From Epiperipatus broadwayi (Eukaryota; Onychophora; Udeonychophora; Euonychophora; Peripatidae): a stretch of DNA of 64,000 bases. The notes below the pieces were generated by a model. It was not told the origin of the DNA. It did not search any database and saw only the letters and a program-made list of their open reading frames with translations. The stretch is from contig JAQFVV010000022.1 of assembly GCA_028023455.1 (NCBI GenBank), positions 7,891,100-7,955,099 on the forward strand, in the 5' to 3' direction. The stretch's first letter is position 1; the number at the start of each line of letters is the position of its first letter. A program made the translations under genes and the position numbers. Shown piece after piece: positions 16,700-26,909 of the stretch.

Positions 16700-17697
16700 G
16701 AAAATAACTGAAACACAGGCTTAGCACAGACTTTCACCCCACCCACCATTCTCCACTCTATCTCATAACACTGATACACTTGAACACATATATGTCAAAA
16801 AGATAAATAATCACCAATACATGTATTTCATGCTAAAACAGCAATCATCAGTTGGTCCAGATTACTATCTCTACACATATATGCTATAAGTGCTCAGATA
16901 TATATTAAGATAGTCAATCTTTATACTTTAATGGACAGGCTTCAATCTACTCCACGCTGCAACTCTTCAACCATCCATCCAATTGAAAATCTGATGATGG
17001 AACGCTCAAAGGCCACCCTGAGGCTGAGATTTTTGTCACACCCATGTTGATCTTAGGTCAATATGACCCCTTATGTACAGGACATAATCCATTTAATACA
17101 TATACAAGGGATGGGCAGACATCTCTACTATGTAATAACTGAAACACAGGCTTATTATATACCTGTGTCTATATATGTAATATATAGGGTATATGAGTAC
17201 AGACTTTCACACCACCCACCATTCTCCACTCTATCTCATAATACTGATACACTTGAACACATATATGTCAAAAAGATAAATAATCACCAATATATGTATT
17301 TCATGCTAAACCAGAAATCATCAGTTGGTCCAGGTGGGTCAGATTGACCTAAGGTCAACATGGTGTGACAAGAATCTCAGCCTCAGGGTGGCCTTTGAGC
17401 GTTCCATCATCAGATTTTCAATTGGATGGACGGTTGAAGAGTTGCAGTGTGGAGTAGATTGAAGCCTGTCCATTAAAGTATAAAGATTGACTATCTTAAT
17501 ATATATCTGAGTACTTATAGCATATATGTGTAGAGATGGTAATCTGACCAACTGATGATTGCTGGTTTAGCATGAAATACGTATATTGGTGATTATTTAT
17601 CTTTTCGACATATATGTGTTCAAGTGTATCAGTGTTATGAGATAGAGTGGAGAATGGTGGGTGGGGTGAAAGTCTGTGCTCATATACCCTATATATT
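16700..17697. mobile_element. Foldback element F1: inverted arms with a third, partial direct copy inside
   Basis: The left arm (about 16700-17063) and right arm (about 17336-17697) are inverted copies with high identity. Examples are CTCAAAGGCCACCCTGAGGC on the left and its complement on the right, and the shared CACCCACCATTCTCCACTCT end. Between them, 17138-17332 is a direct copy of the first half of the left arm and abuts the right arm. Relative to that copy and the right arm, the left arm lacks a segment of about 40 bp containing ATATAGGGTATATGAG. There is no coding capacity. Confidence 0.85.
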
Positions 17698-18259
17698 AAA
17701 AACAGAGAATATATATTTGATAAAAATGATATTAAAATTATATGAGGGTGAAGATAACAGTTTTTGAAATCATATAAATAAGAATATGAAAAGGTCATGC
17801 AATATTGTTATTAGTATTAACTTTCCTAATCAAAGAGTAGAAAGAGACTAGAATAAATTGAACTTGCTACGATATTTATAAAATTGCCTGGTTTCATCAG
17901 ATTCAAAACCTTAAGACTTTTTTAAAATCAGTGTATTATTTTAAATATTATAAGGAAATAAAATATGGTTGCTAGAAGTATAAGTACATTAATTTCAATT
18001 TTAAATTCTAGTCTTCATTGATGAAATCAAAAGTGAGCAGGTCTGAAGATGGTATTTTTTTAGCATTATACTATCTGGTAACTAAAATATCACATAATCA
18101 CTTTCTTGCATCAGTTGATAACTAAGACTTGAACTGGGTGAGTTTACGACTGGTTTATCAGGTGTTGGTAGATTATTCAAGCTTGCGTAAATAGATCTAG
18201 AATAGATTAAAGATAATTGCTCTTGGAATTACAAAATATAAGGGAAAAAAACAAAATGC

Positions 18260-18368
18260 ATTTTTTTTCCATATGTCATAGCATCTGCCGGGATGCGAAC
18301 CCACATCCGTCTGCAAACAACTACTTGCTTGCATGGCGGCTGCGATACCTCTCGGCTAACAACGCATT
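18260..18368 (-). repeat. tRNA-derived short retroposon, family T1 copy 1
   Basis: On the minus strand: A-box-like TAGCCGAGAGG, B-box-like GGTTCGCATCC, then TGCTATGACATATGG and A8. The TGCTATGAYAYATG plus A-tail ending recurs in copies near 29.84 and 37.64 kb. The head is tRNA-like, but pairing of the acceptor ends is incomplete, so this is not a functional tRNA gene. Confidence 0.72.
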
Positions 18369-18559
18369 TTACAGTTAAATTCCCGACCAGTTACTTATTA
18401 ATTAATTAAGATTCTTACAATATTTATTTCATTTAAAGATTTCCTTTTTTTAAACTAAAAATAAATAATTTTAGTTTAATTTATTATTTTAAGAGACATT
18501 ATACACACAAATATATCAATATGTTATATCTAGCTCAGTATATATTAAATTTTTGGGTA

Positions 18560-20560
18560 GAAAATATATTATAGAAATGGAAGTAAAATATAAAATTAAG
18601 AATACAAAAAGTGGTCATTATTTACATATTTGTTAAACTAACTGTACTGAGGTATGACTTATGAATTAATATTATCATTCACATGACAGAATTAGTTTTG
18701 TCATAAAATGATAGTATATTTTCAACACCACATAATATTTGTAATATTGTAAATCTTTTCTTTATAGCAAACTACTCCTATTTATTGAATTACAAAATAA
18801 TAAGTAAAGAAGTAAAGTTTATTGAGTTAAATCTTAAATGTTATTTAAAATTGTAAACTGGTTTGATTAAGAAGATTGTTGTTAATATAAAATGTCACCC
18901 CTTTTGTATATAAGCATTTCATTTACTTATCATATAACAGTGTGGTAGTTGGATAAAAGTACTCCATTTTCCCATATAATTAATGAATTATTTACAAGTT
19001 TGTCAAAATAATCTAGTAAGTTTGACTTGAGAATTGTTGTCCAACAAAATTAGTTTTTTCATAATATATTATATTCTAAGTGATATATATTTAATAACTT
19101 TTGTTTATTTATGGGTTATTAAAATTATTAGTAAATAATCTATATAAATGCATGTATATACATAAATATATTGTAAACCTATTCACAGAACAAACAAGTC
19201 CAAATATATTATTAAAATAATTCACAAACTAAATTCTTAAAGTATCATTTAAATGAACTTGTAAATGTTGATCACCATTTGTTATACCAAAGCCAATATA
19301 TTTTATTAGTTAAAAAGTTATCACTTTTAGCTGATTTTTGGTATGTTATATACTAACAAATCAAACATTGATACTCAAAATGGCGGACACTTTTTATTAA
19401 CAATGATTTTTATTTTAATATTAATCAAGCCAACTTATTACAGTTTTAAATATTAATTCAGATGAAATTCTAATTATTTTAATGAACATGTAAATAATTT
19501 TAGAACTTATCAAATATGTAGTGCTACAAATACAAATTTATTCATGAAATAAACAAGTTAATAAACATCACATGACCACCACCTCTTATGCTTCTGTATA
19601 ACTGTTGTTGTGAGAAGGCCGCAAGCCAGAAACTAGTTTGGGGATATTGGATGAGTAGGCACTAGATGGGGATTTTATGCACAAGCCTTCTGGCATCCAT
19701 TGATTACTCTAGCTTGCTGTGTGTGGCAATACGTATAGTGAGTTTTGCCTGTTTTAAATAAACAAGTTCAAATACATTATTAAAATAATTCATAAGAGAG
19801 TCTAAAACATCATTTAAATGAACTTGTAAATAATGTCATCTTATTATTATGTCAATGAAATCTATTTAGTCAGATAAAAGATGCTTGATTTATTATTATA
19901 GAACAAATTGAAAGTCAGATAAAATTGATAATCTTTTATCTAAAAAAAAAGATTAACACTGATATAACAAAAAATGGGCATTATTTATAAGTTCATTTAT
20001 ATAATGCTTTAAAAATTTATCTTGTGAATTATCTTGAACTTACTTGTTCCATGAAGAGATTTATATTTTTAGCATTACATATTTAATAAACAATAAAATT
20101 ATTTATGTGCTCATTAAAATCATTAGGATTTCATCTAAATTATTATTATTTAAAACTATAAGCTGGCTTGATTATTATAAAAATAAAAATCATTGCTAAT
20201 AAAAATTCAAGTGTAAATGCTTGATCTATTATTATGTAACAAATCAAAGGTCAGATAAAAGTGATAATCTTTTATCTGACAAAGAAGACTGACTTTTATA
20301 TAAAAAATAGTGGATATTATTTACAAGTTCATTTAAATTATTCTAGTTTCTAATATATGAATTATCTTACTAACATATTAAACTTGTTTATTATGAGAAT
20401 ACATTTATATTCTTAGTGCTACATATTTGATAATCCATAAAATTATTGACATACTCCTTAAAATTATTAGAATTTTTACATAAATATATATATCATCTAA
20501 TAATGTCTTATAAATGTACATATAAATATAAAATATTGATCAATTTTAAATAAAATTTAT
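18560..20560. repeat. Cluster of related AT-rich repeat copies in both orientations
   Basis: A block TTTAAAAYTRTAARCTGGYTTGATTA occurs forward near 18845-18880, inverted near 19412-19450 and forward near 20144-20175. The blocks CAGATAAAAGTGATAATCTT and ATTTACAAGTTCATTTAAAT recur through the region. This fits nested or tandem copies of a foldback family; exact unit borders cannot be set by eye. No gene is seen. Confidence 0.6.
19563..19722 (+). repeat. Dispersed repeat R1, copy 1
   Basis: Contains AGAAACTAGTTTGGGGATAT, GGCACTAGATGGGGATTTTA, TGCACAAGCCTTCTGGCATC and CATTGATTA. A diverged copy with the same order of blocks lies at 51348-51478, and both copies are preceded by AAACATCACATGA. The function is unknown. 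Confidence 0.7.
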
Positions 20561-20639
20561 AATAAACAATTTCAGATTAAATTAAATTTATTAACAGCAT
20601 CAAATTGATTTTCATTCCTTATAGAAATCTTATCAAGAT

Positions 20640-21485
20640 ATCTTACCTTTAATTATCATATGTGATGTGATGTGATGTAACATGACTTCTCCTTAAACAG
20701 AGTCAGGAATCTCTCAGCAACTATGTCCAAAGAAACCTGTTAGCCACTTTACCTTCCCCTTCCATTCCTCACCCTAAACTTTCCCATAATCTGCCCCATC
20801 CCATTTCCACAACATAATCTTTGTCAACTTCATGACCTTCATATCTAAATCCCCCTTATCTTTTTCTAAACCTAGCATAAAAACCAATAACTCACTTTCT
20901 GTATAATCACTTTGTTCATATTTAATCTTCCATAACTTCATTATTTGTACCCTTTCTGCTTTCAAGCATTTACATTGAAGTAACAGATGCCTAATATTTT
21001 CTATGCTTTCCTTCCACAATTTGCAGACTAAATCACCCATATTTTTCCATTTATGTGTATATTCCCTTGTTGCTAAAGATCCTATTCAAGCCTTAAACAA
21101 TAAACTACTTTCCTTACTATTATCATAAATTAACTCACACCCAGTGTTCCGTTTACTTCTATATATATTTAAACTCATTTTACTCTCCATACTAGTTCTC
21201 CATCTCTCCAACTCCCTATTCTTTATTAATGCATCTATTCTTCTATCCCACTTCTTACCACTATAACACTCAACAATCCTCCTAACACAATCATCCCACC
21301 TTTTGTACAAATATACTGATATAAATTCTTTATCCAAATCTTCTGCGTACTGCATTACCTTTCTCACCCATCTTGTTGCCTGCCCTTTACTTGTAACCCA
21401 ATTAAATACTATTTTGTCTATTCTTTTATTATCCATAAACTGCAATCTACCGAACATTTTCAATTTGCCTTTTGCATGACAAATT
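20640..21485 (-). mobile_element. Old non-LTR retrotransposon 3' end, with (ATGTG)n-like tail
   Basis: A truncated element read on the minus strand: the RT C-terminal coding part (21485-20774), a short 3' UTR, and a 3' tail of the short repeat ACATCACATCACATCACAT near 20657-20680. Such short tandem tails are typical of RTE/L2/CR1-like elements. It is unrelated in sequence to the CR1-like copies in (ATT)n. Confidence 0.75.
20774..21477 (-). pseudogene. Reverse transcriptase C-terminal region, one in-frame TGA, lost zinc ligand
   Basis: One frame runs from about 21477 to 20774 with a single stop (TGA at about 21086-21088). Before the stop it reads WRTSMESKMSLNIYRSK and YDNSKESSLLFKA; after it, IGSLATREYTHKW and CKLWKESIENIRHLLLQC. 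This is the usual order at the C-terminus of many animal non-LTR RTs (stretch ending LLFKARTGSL, then a C-C-H-C motif). The TGA sits where Arg is expected, consistent with a CGA to TGA change. The second Cys of the motif is Trp here (CKLW). Both marks indicate decay; nothing suggests a host function. Confidence 0.8.
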
Positions 21486-21499
21486 AATCTACACCAACT

Positions 21500-22000
21500 A
21501 CATCTGATCTAGTGGTCGTCATTAAAAATATAATACATTAAATTAAAATCTATATAAAAATAAGTGTAGAGTTATTATCTTTTGCTTTATAGCTTGTAAA
21601 TGAAATATATATTTAAACCAAATACACTATTCAAAATTAAAAGACTAGCCAACATCAAATTAAAAATTAACCACCAATGATTTCCCTATCAAGGGAGACT
21701 TTTCAAGAAAAAACATAACAGTACATGTGCACACACCCATACATATAAACCATTTAATATTTTCCCATAATTCAAATTGATATTTTAATTGCTTTTAATA
21801 AAATATGCTTTAAACCAATTAACAGCTTCTGCTTCAAATTCATAAACAAATTTCATTGAATAGTTTCCTTAATTTTTCTCTTTTTTTAATATCATTAAAA
21901 AATCACAATGCACAAAGAACTAGTCAATGGTGAATGTAACTAATATAATGTAATAAAGTTAAAAAATATGCAGATCAATATAATGCCTGGAATTTTATCA
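21500..22000. other. AT-rich DNA, no gene recognised
   Basis: Contains a block near 21640-21705 (GACTAGCCAACATCAAATTA and onward) that loosely resembles the arms of the foldback element at 22.28-23.15 kb, and a segment near 21938-21999 repeated near 23855-23925. Nothing coding was seen. Confidence 0.4.
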
Positions 22001-22013
22001 TATATATATATAT

Positions 22014-22136
22014 ATAGAGAGAGAGGGAGGGAGAGGGAGGGAGGGGGAGAGAGAGAGGAAGAGGGAGAGAGAGAGAGAGAGGGAGAGAGGGGGGGAGGGA
22101 GAGGGGGAGAGAGGGAGGGGGAGAGGGAGAGAGAGA
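22014..22136. repeat. Polypurine (GA/GGGA)n tract, about 120 bp
   Basis: An uninterrupted purine-only strand of GAGAGGGAGGG-type units, preceded by (TA)n. Mirror-like purine tracts of this length can adopt triplex DNA. The Arg/Glu/Gly- and Ser/Pro-rich frames through it are repeat artefacts. Confidence 0.93.
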
Positions 22137-22284
22137 TACAAATACGTATAAATTTTAATTTCAATCCTTTCTATAGTGCAATTTCATATTGTAAAATTTC
22201 TATTTTAATTTTATATAACATAAATAATTTTTATATATGAGTATATTATTAAATATAGTCTAGCAGTTATACTAATAATGATAA

Positions 22285-23152
22285 ATAAAATATAAAAATC
22301 ATATGACAATACAAAACTAGCCAAAAAACAACAACAATATTTTACTAAAATTCTCTCATAACCATGGTTTCATTTATTAACAAATAGATCTTCTCAAGTG
22401 AAATGCATCAAAATAAAAAAAACAAAATAGCTTTCCATAACTAATTTCAAAAACCAACTACATTTTAAATCAAAGGATATCTTCATAAGATTGATGGCCT
22501 CAGACTTAAGATTTATTATCAGTGTTTCTTTAATTCTTCTTTTTAATTCATTTTTTCATAAAAGGTAATCTCTTTATTGTCAAATAATGACCTGTATTCA
22601 GTTCATTAATATACAAAACTGAGCTATGATGTCTATTTTTAACTCTACTCTTATGAATGTAAGTTTTTCATTAAGATTTAAATTGCTTTGATCTATATAA
22701 ATTTTATCACAATTGTAAGGAATCTTGTAAACTATGACACTCATAGATTTACTATGAATTGATTGTTTTAAACTATTTAATAATGAATTTAAATCAAGGC
22801 CTTTCTTCAGGCCACTTTCATATCATCAAATAAATGACTATTCTTATAAACCAATCTAAAAATTGATGAATTGAATGATAAAGAAGAGTCAAAGAGATGC
22901 AGATGATAAATCTTCTTGAATCAGAAGCCATAAAACTTATGAAGACTTTCTTGGATGTTAAAGGTTTTTGAAGTGAATGACGTAAAGGTTATTTTGTTTT
23001 CTATATATATCCCCCCCCCCCCCCCTATATATATGTTGATGTATTTTGTTGAATTACATATGAGAAAGTCTATTTGTTAATAGATAAAACCATTGTCAGA
23101 AAAGAAGTTTAATATTTTTGTTTTTTGGCTAGTTTAGTAACGTATGATTTTT
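22285..23152. mobile_element. Foldback element F2, about 870 bp
   Basis: The left arm contains AAAACTAGCCAAAAAACAAC, ACCATGGTTTCATTTATTAA and CAAATAGATCTTCTC. The reverse complement of 23035-23150 contains TAAACTAGCCAAAAAACAAA, CAATGGTTTTATCTATTAA and CAAATAGACTTTCTC in the same order. Arms are about 120-130 bp; the central part is non-coding and includes a C14 run near 23011-23024. Confidence 0.75.
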
Positions 23153-23639
23153 TAATTTACAAATATATCATATATATTTGAACAAACACACATCTGTTAT
23201 TTAACATATATTTATAGTAAAGATTAAATAGAGATATTTTAACATTTTTTATTACAAAATTATATATCATAAAAATTAAAATAATGTATTATCATTTATA
23301 ATCACAAAGAGGGTTATTAGATAGTTGAAATGTAGGAGGTAAATAATAAAGCAATATTTATGCAAAATTGACATACTTCATATTTTTAAAAGCGACATTT
23401 ATTCTTATCTCTGACATCCAAATGTGTGCCTTATTACCAACTAGTAATTGAGTTCTGCTATCAGCAGTGTTGAACAATTCTACAATATTGGACAACTTTA
23501 TATAACTAAAGTTAATTAGAAAAGTTCGATTTAAACGAATAATAGTCATGACTATAGAGATGATTTCTATGTCTAAAGTCAAATGCAATAACGTTTATTC
23601 TATTTCTCCAGCAGTTTATACATTGTTGATATGAGAACA

Positions 23640-23772
23640 AATTTAAAGCCTTAAAAATCAATCAATCAAATGGATTAATACAAAATTTGGGCATAGAAGT
23701 GGTAGAGCTGAGTCCCAATGCTATCGACGTTGAGGTGTAATGCCCATTATTCTACCACTGTTCTAAATAACA
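23640..23772 (-). repeat. SINE-like remnant, possible family S1 copy e
   Basis: The minus strand reads CAGTGGTAGAATAATGGGC (A-box-like), then about 45 nt later GGGACTCAGCTC, and ends near TCCATTTGATT. The layout resembles the copies at 2.93, 48.2 and 49.5 kb, but similarity is limited to the ends. Confidence 0.4.
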
Positions 23773-24004
23773 GGGGCATACTGAAAGCTTTTAAACAGAT
23801 TTAGCAAATAATATCATTAGAGGATTATAATGCATATACAACTATGTAAAGATAAATATAACTAATATAATATATTACAGTCATAAAATATACAGATAAA
23901 TATAATGCCTATAATTCTATTTTAATATTTATCAATGATTCTAAATAAATCAACTATATCTTGTATGAAAGACATTATTTCATAATATTTTATAAGAATG
24001 CAAT

Positions 24005-24170
24005 AACTTATTCACCTTATTTTGAACACTTTTTAGCAAAAAATGTTATTATTGTATATATGTACTTACAATCTTATATATCGACTGTCCTGCAATCTTC
24101 TTCAGTACCGCTCCTACTATAATTGATTTTTTTTTTGCTAAAAAGTGTTCAAAGTAAGATGGATAAGTTG
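24005..24170. mobile_element. Small palindromic MITE-like element, about 165 bp
   Basis: TTTTGAACACTTTTTAGCAA on the left is matched by TTGCTAAAAAGTGTTCAAAG on the right, with further matches outward (ACTTATYCAYCTTA on the element ends). The spacer is about 80 bp and non-coding. Confidence 0.75.
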
Positions 24171-24199
24171 GCAAAAAATATGGAATTTTCTGAAGTGAA

Positions 24200-24900
24200 A
24201 TTTGATAGTCAAAGGAAAGAATGACTAAAGAGATGTATCACTGGCAAACATATGCAAGAAAAAGAAGGCTGTTAATGGATAAATAATAATAAAAAACAGA
24301 AATAATGGAAAATAAATAAACTATAGTAAATGAAATTGGAGCAAAGTAATGGTATGGATATGCACAGAGGGCACATACAGAAGATGTCTTAGAAAAATTA
24401 CCAAAGCAAATATTAAAGTCCAAAAAATATTTGGAGAAGTGATAGATATCACAAACTAGAACTGCATGGGAAGATTTATGCACTCATAGAGAAGCATAAC
24501 AATTGAAAATTGGAAGATGTTAGAGTGCATTATAGAATGCTAAAAAGAAGAAGTGTAAATACTGATACATTTATCTCTTATCCTCAGTATTTAAAACACA
24601 ATCCTAATTGATTTCTTACCTTTGCCATTATCAATGATATTTATGACTCAAAGTTGAAATAAATATAGTTATGCATCCAGAAGTCAGTGTTAATTTTACT
24701 TTTGAAGGCAAACTAAAATTTTGAATTTCAAATCTAAGATTTTGACCACAAGTCAATTTGCTTTAAAAATCACTTGAGTTTATGGTAGATGAGATTAAAG
24801 TGAAATGATACTCTTGTCATATCATTCTGTATAAGCTAAAGAAATAATTTGTTGTTATTAATATTCTTATCCAGGGAAGTAGATCCTTGCAGTTACTGAA
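24200..24900. other. AT-rich DNA, no gene recognised
   Basis: The 81-codon minus-strand open frame at 24238-24483 has no recognisable motif and is within chance length. Nothing else was seen. Confidence 0.4.
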
Positions 24901-24924
24901 AAACTGTAATAAAGTATATAATTA

Positions 24925-25148
24925 TCCAATTGGATTTAAAGACCTTTCCAGCATTGGATTCAAGTACAGTCATCTTACTAGAAAAGTAAAACAATTTTAC
25001 CACAAATGAAACAGTAATTATCCAAAAGATGACAGACCATCGCTTCTCTGCCCACACATTTCTTCTCTTACTAAAAACTTTTTTAAAACCATTTCTTTTT
25101 CATTTAAGCTAAGTTTTCAAGTTCCTTCTTCAACCAATAAATTAATAA
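24925..25148 (+). other. Possible linker region of a Penelope-like element
   Basis: An open segment reading GFKYSHLTRKVKQFYHK, then a stop, lies about 140 bp upstream of the GIY-YIG frame in the same strand sense. The short phrase resembles the linker of Penelope-like proteins, but this is weak and based on recall of family layout only. Confidence 0.3.
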
Positions 25149-25595
25149 ATAATTCCAAAATATCATACACCATCTAATCAGACTCCTCACACAGTATATA
25201 AGATCCCATGTCCTCAAACTGATTGCAGTGTCCTGTACTATGGCGAATTCTGTAAATTTCTATCCACACATGACTCTCAACATTCTTACTTATATAAAAG
25301 AGCTCTTAATAAAGCCAAATATAATTCCATCTTTTTAAAACACCAAAGTTCCACCAGCCATACATTTGAACCTTCCTCTGCTTTTAGTGCATGTATAGAA
25401 TGTCATGGCTCTAAAAGTAAAATCAAAGAAGCATGGCATATCGCTAATAACATCCATTCTATAAACCGAAAGGAAGCATACTTTCCCCTTTCCAAAAAAT
25501 GGACTTTATTAATAATTTTGCATATATTTAAATATCTATCATCTAAATATTACATTTTTTTCAGGGGATCTTTTGTTATGATTATGAGAAGATAA
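25149..25595 (+). pseudogene. GIY-YIG endonuclease domain of a Penelope-like element
   Basis: A 148-codon open frame without an initiating Met. From 25182 it reads TPHTVYKIPCPQTDC and then VLYYGEF, the GIY...YIG signature with the CX4C pair found in Penelope-like endonucleases. KHQSSTSHTFE follows, then KIKEAWHIANN (conserved Glu) and SINRKEAYFPLSKKW ending at 25502, all in the expected family order. The usual catalytic Arg after YIG appears as His (FLSTHDSQH). In Penelope-like elements this domain follows the RT and nicks the target DNA. No RT was found upstream within the window, so this is a truncated, decaying copy. Confidence 0.75.
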
Positions 25596-26164
25596 ACTTC
25601 TTGAAAGTGCTCAGTCACTTAATGTTACAAGTCATACCTTAGCTTCACCATTAACTGTGTTCCAGCACTTTCAGATAAATGGAGTTTCTGGATGGATATC
25701 TGCATTCCTGCTAACTTTGAGTTCCAAATCTAATTGATAACGGCAAAGTCCAGAAACTGGTTTGAGTACAGAGATATAAGTATTAAGAATAGAGATATAA
25801 ATGCATCTGATAATCCTTGATTACTAAAGCTTGTAATAGATGGTATTAGAATGGAAATTTGCTTGTCTTATTACATATATTCACACTAAAAAACAAAATT
25901 GTGCACAGAACTATCTATCATATAGTAATTTTAAAATTACATATTCTATAGCAATATAGTAAAAATAATATTGAGCAAATTAGATATGCTTTTTCTTTAT
26001 TATTATTTTTTTCAACTGTAATCTTGATCATGAATCCATAACTCCAATGAAGGTTTTGCAACCTATCAGGGTAGATTGATCTATAGATTGATGATCACTG
26101 ATATATTATGTGCAGTCAAGCAATGGATAATAATAACAATATTTTTTGTTTATGAATATATTTA

Positions 26165-26905
26165 ATATAATGTTATATAATGAGCATGGCAATAGCTCTT
26201 AACAAACTTTTCAGAACATCCCAATCCTCAGACTGGTTTCTAGCTCTGATTTTCATCAGTGAGGTTCTAGGATATTCAAGCATTAAATTCAAAATACAAG
26301 GTCAATTATTAAAAAGAAAATCTGAAATTTTCGACATCCATATGTCTTCAAATCCAGCTATCTAAATTAAATAAACATATGAGACTGAACTAAGTTCAGA
26401 TACACCACATATTAATAACTTTAGCAATATAAAATCATCAAAGTCTTAAGAGAAATAACAGTAATTGCAAAGAAATCATATCTTATATCATATGACTTAA
26501 TTTAATAAGCTTATATTATAAATGTTTTATAATGAGTGTGCCAAGCTTTTCAGAACATCCCTAAACTCAGACCAGTTTCTAACACTGGCTTTCATCAGTG
26601 AAGCAATAGGATATTCAAGCATTAAATTTAAAACTATTAATATATGGTGTATCTGATTTTAGTTCAGTCCCATATGGATATTTAAGTTAGATAGCTGGAT
26701 TTGAAAACATATGGATGTCTGAAAATTTCAGGCTTTTTAGTTAATAGTTAAACCAAGTGCTGGGTTTGACCTTGTATTTTAAATCTAATGCTTAAATATT
26801 CTAGTGCCTTATTGATGAAAGCCAGAGCTAGAAACCGATCTGAGGATAGGGATATTCTGAAAAGCTTGTTAAGAGCTATTGGTATGCTCATTATATAACA
26901 TTTGT
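26165..26905. mobile_element. Foldback element F3: inverted arms with an internal partial direct copy
   Basis: The left arm (about 26165-26420) and right arm (about 26637-26903) are inverted copies. CAGACTGGTTTCTAGCTCTG on the left corresponds to CAGAGCTAGAAACCGATCTG on the right, and ATGTTATATAATGAGCAT corresponds to ATGCTCATTATATAACAT at the ends. A direct partial copy of the left arm (about 26517-26635, TTTTATAATGAGTGTGCCAAGC) abuts the right arm. The 61-codon frame at 26180 lies inside the arm and is not a gene. The block around CCxCAGACTGGTTTC...CATCAGTGA also appears diverged near 46656-46690. Confidence 0.82.
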
Positions 26906-26909
26906 AATA

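Noticed and set aside
16700-17697. CRISPR-like array or satellite
   Set aside because: Repeats are few, long, and inverted as well as direct, with no regular spacers; the context is eukaryotic mobile DNA.
21940-22240. Arg/Glu/Gly-rich and Ser/Pro-rich frames
   Set aside because: They are translations of the polypurine tract, with no independent evidence of coding.
26180-26365. 61-codon open frame
   Set aside because: It lies within the arm of a foldback element; the mirrored arm carries no corresponding open frame.
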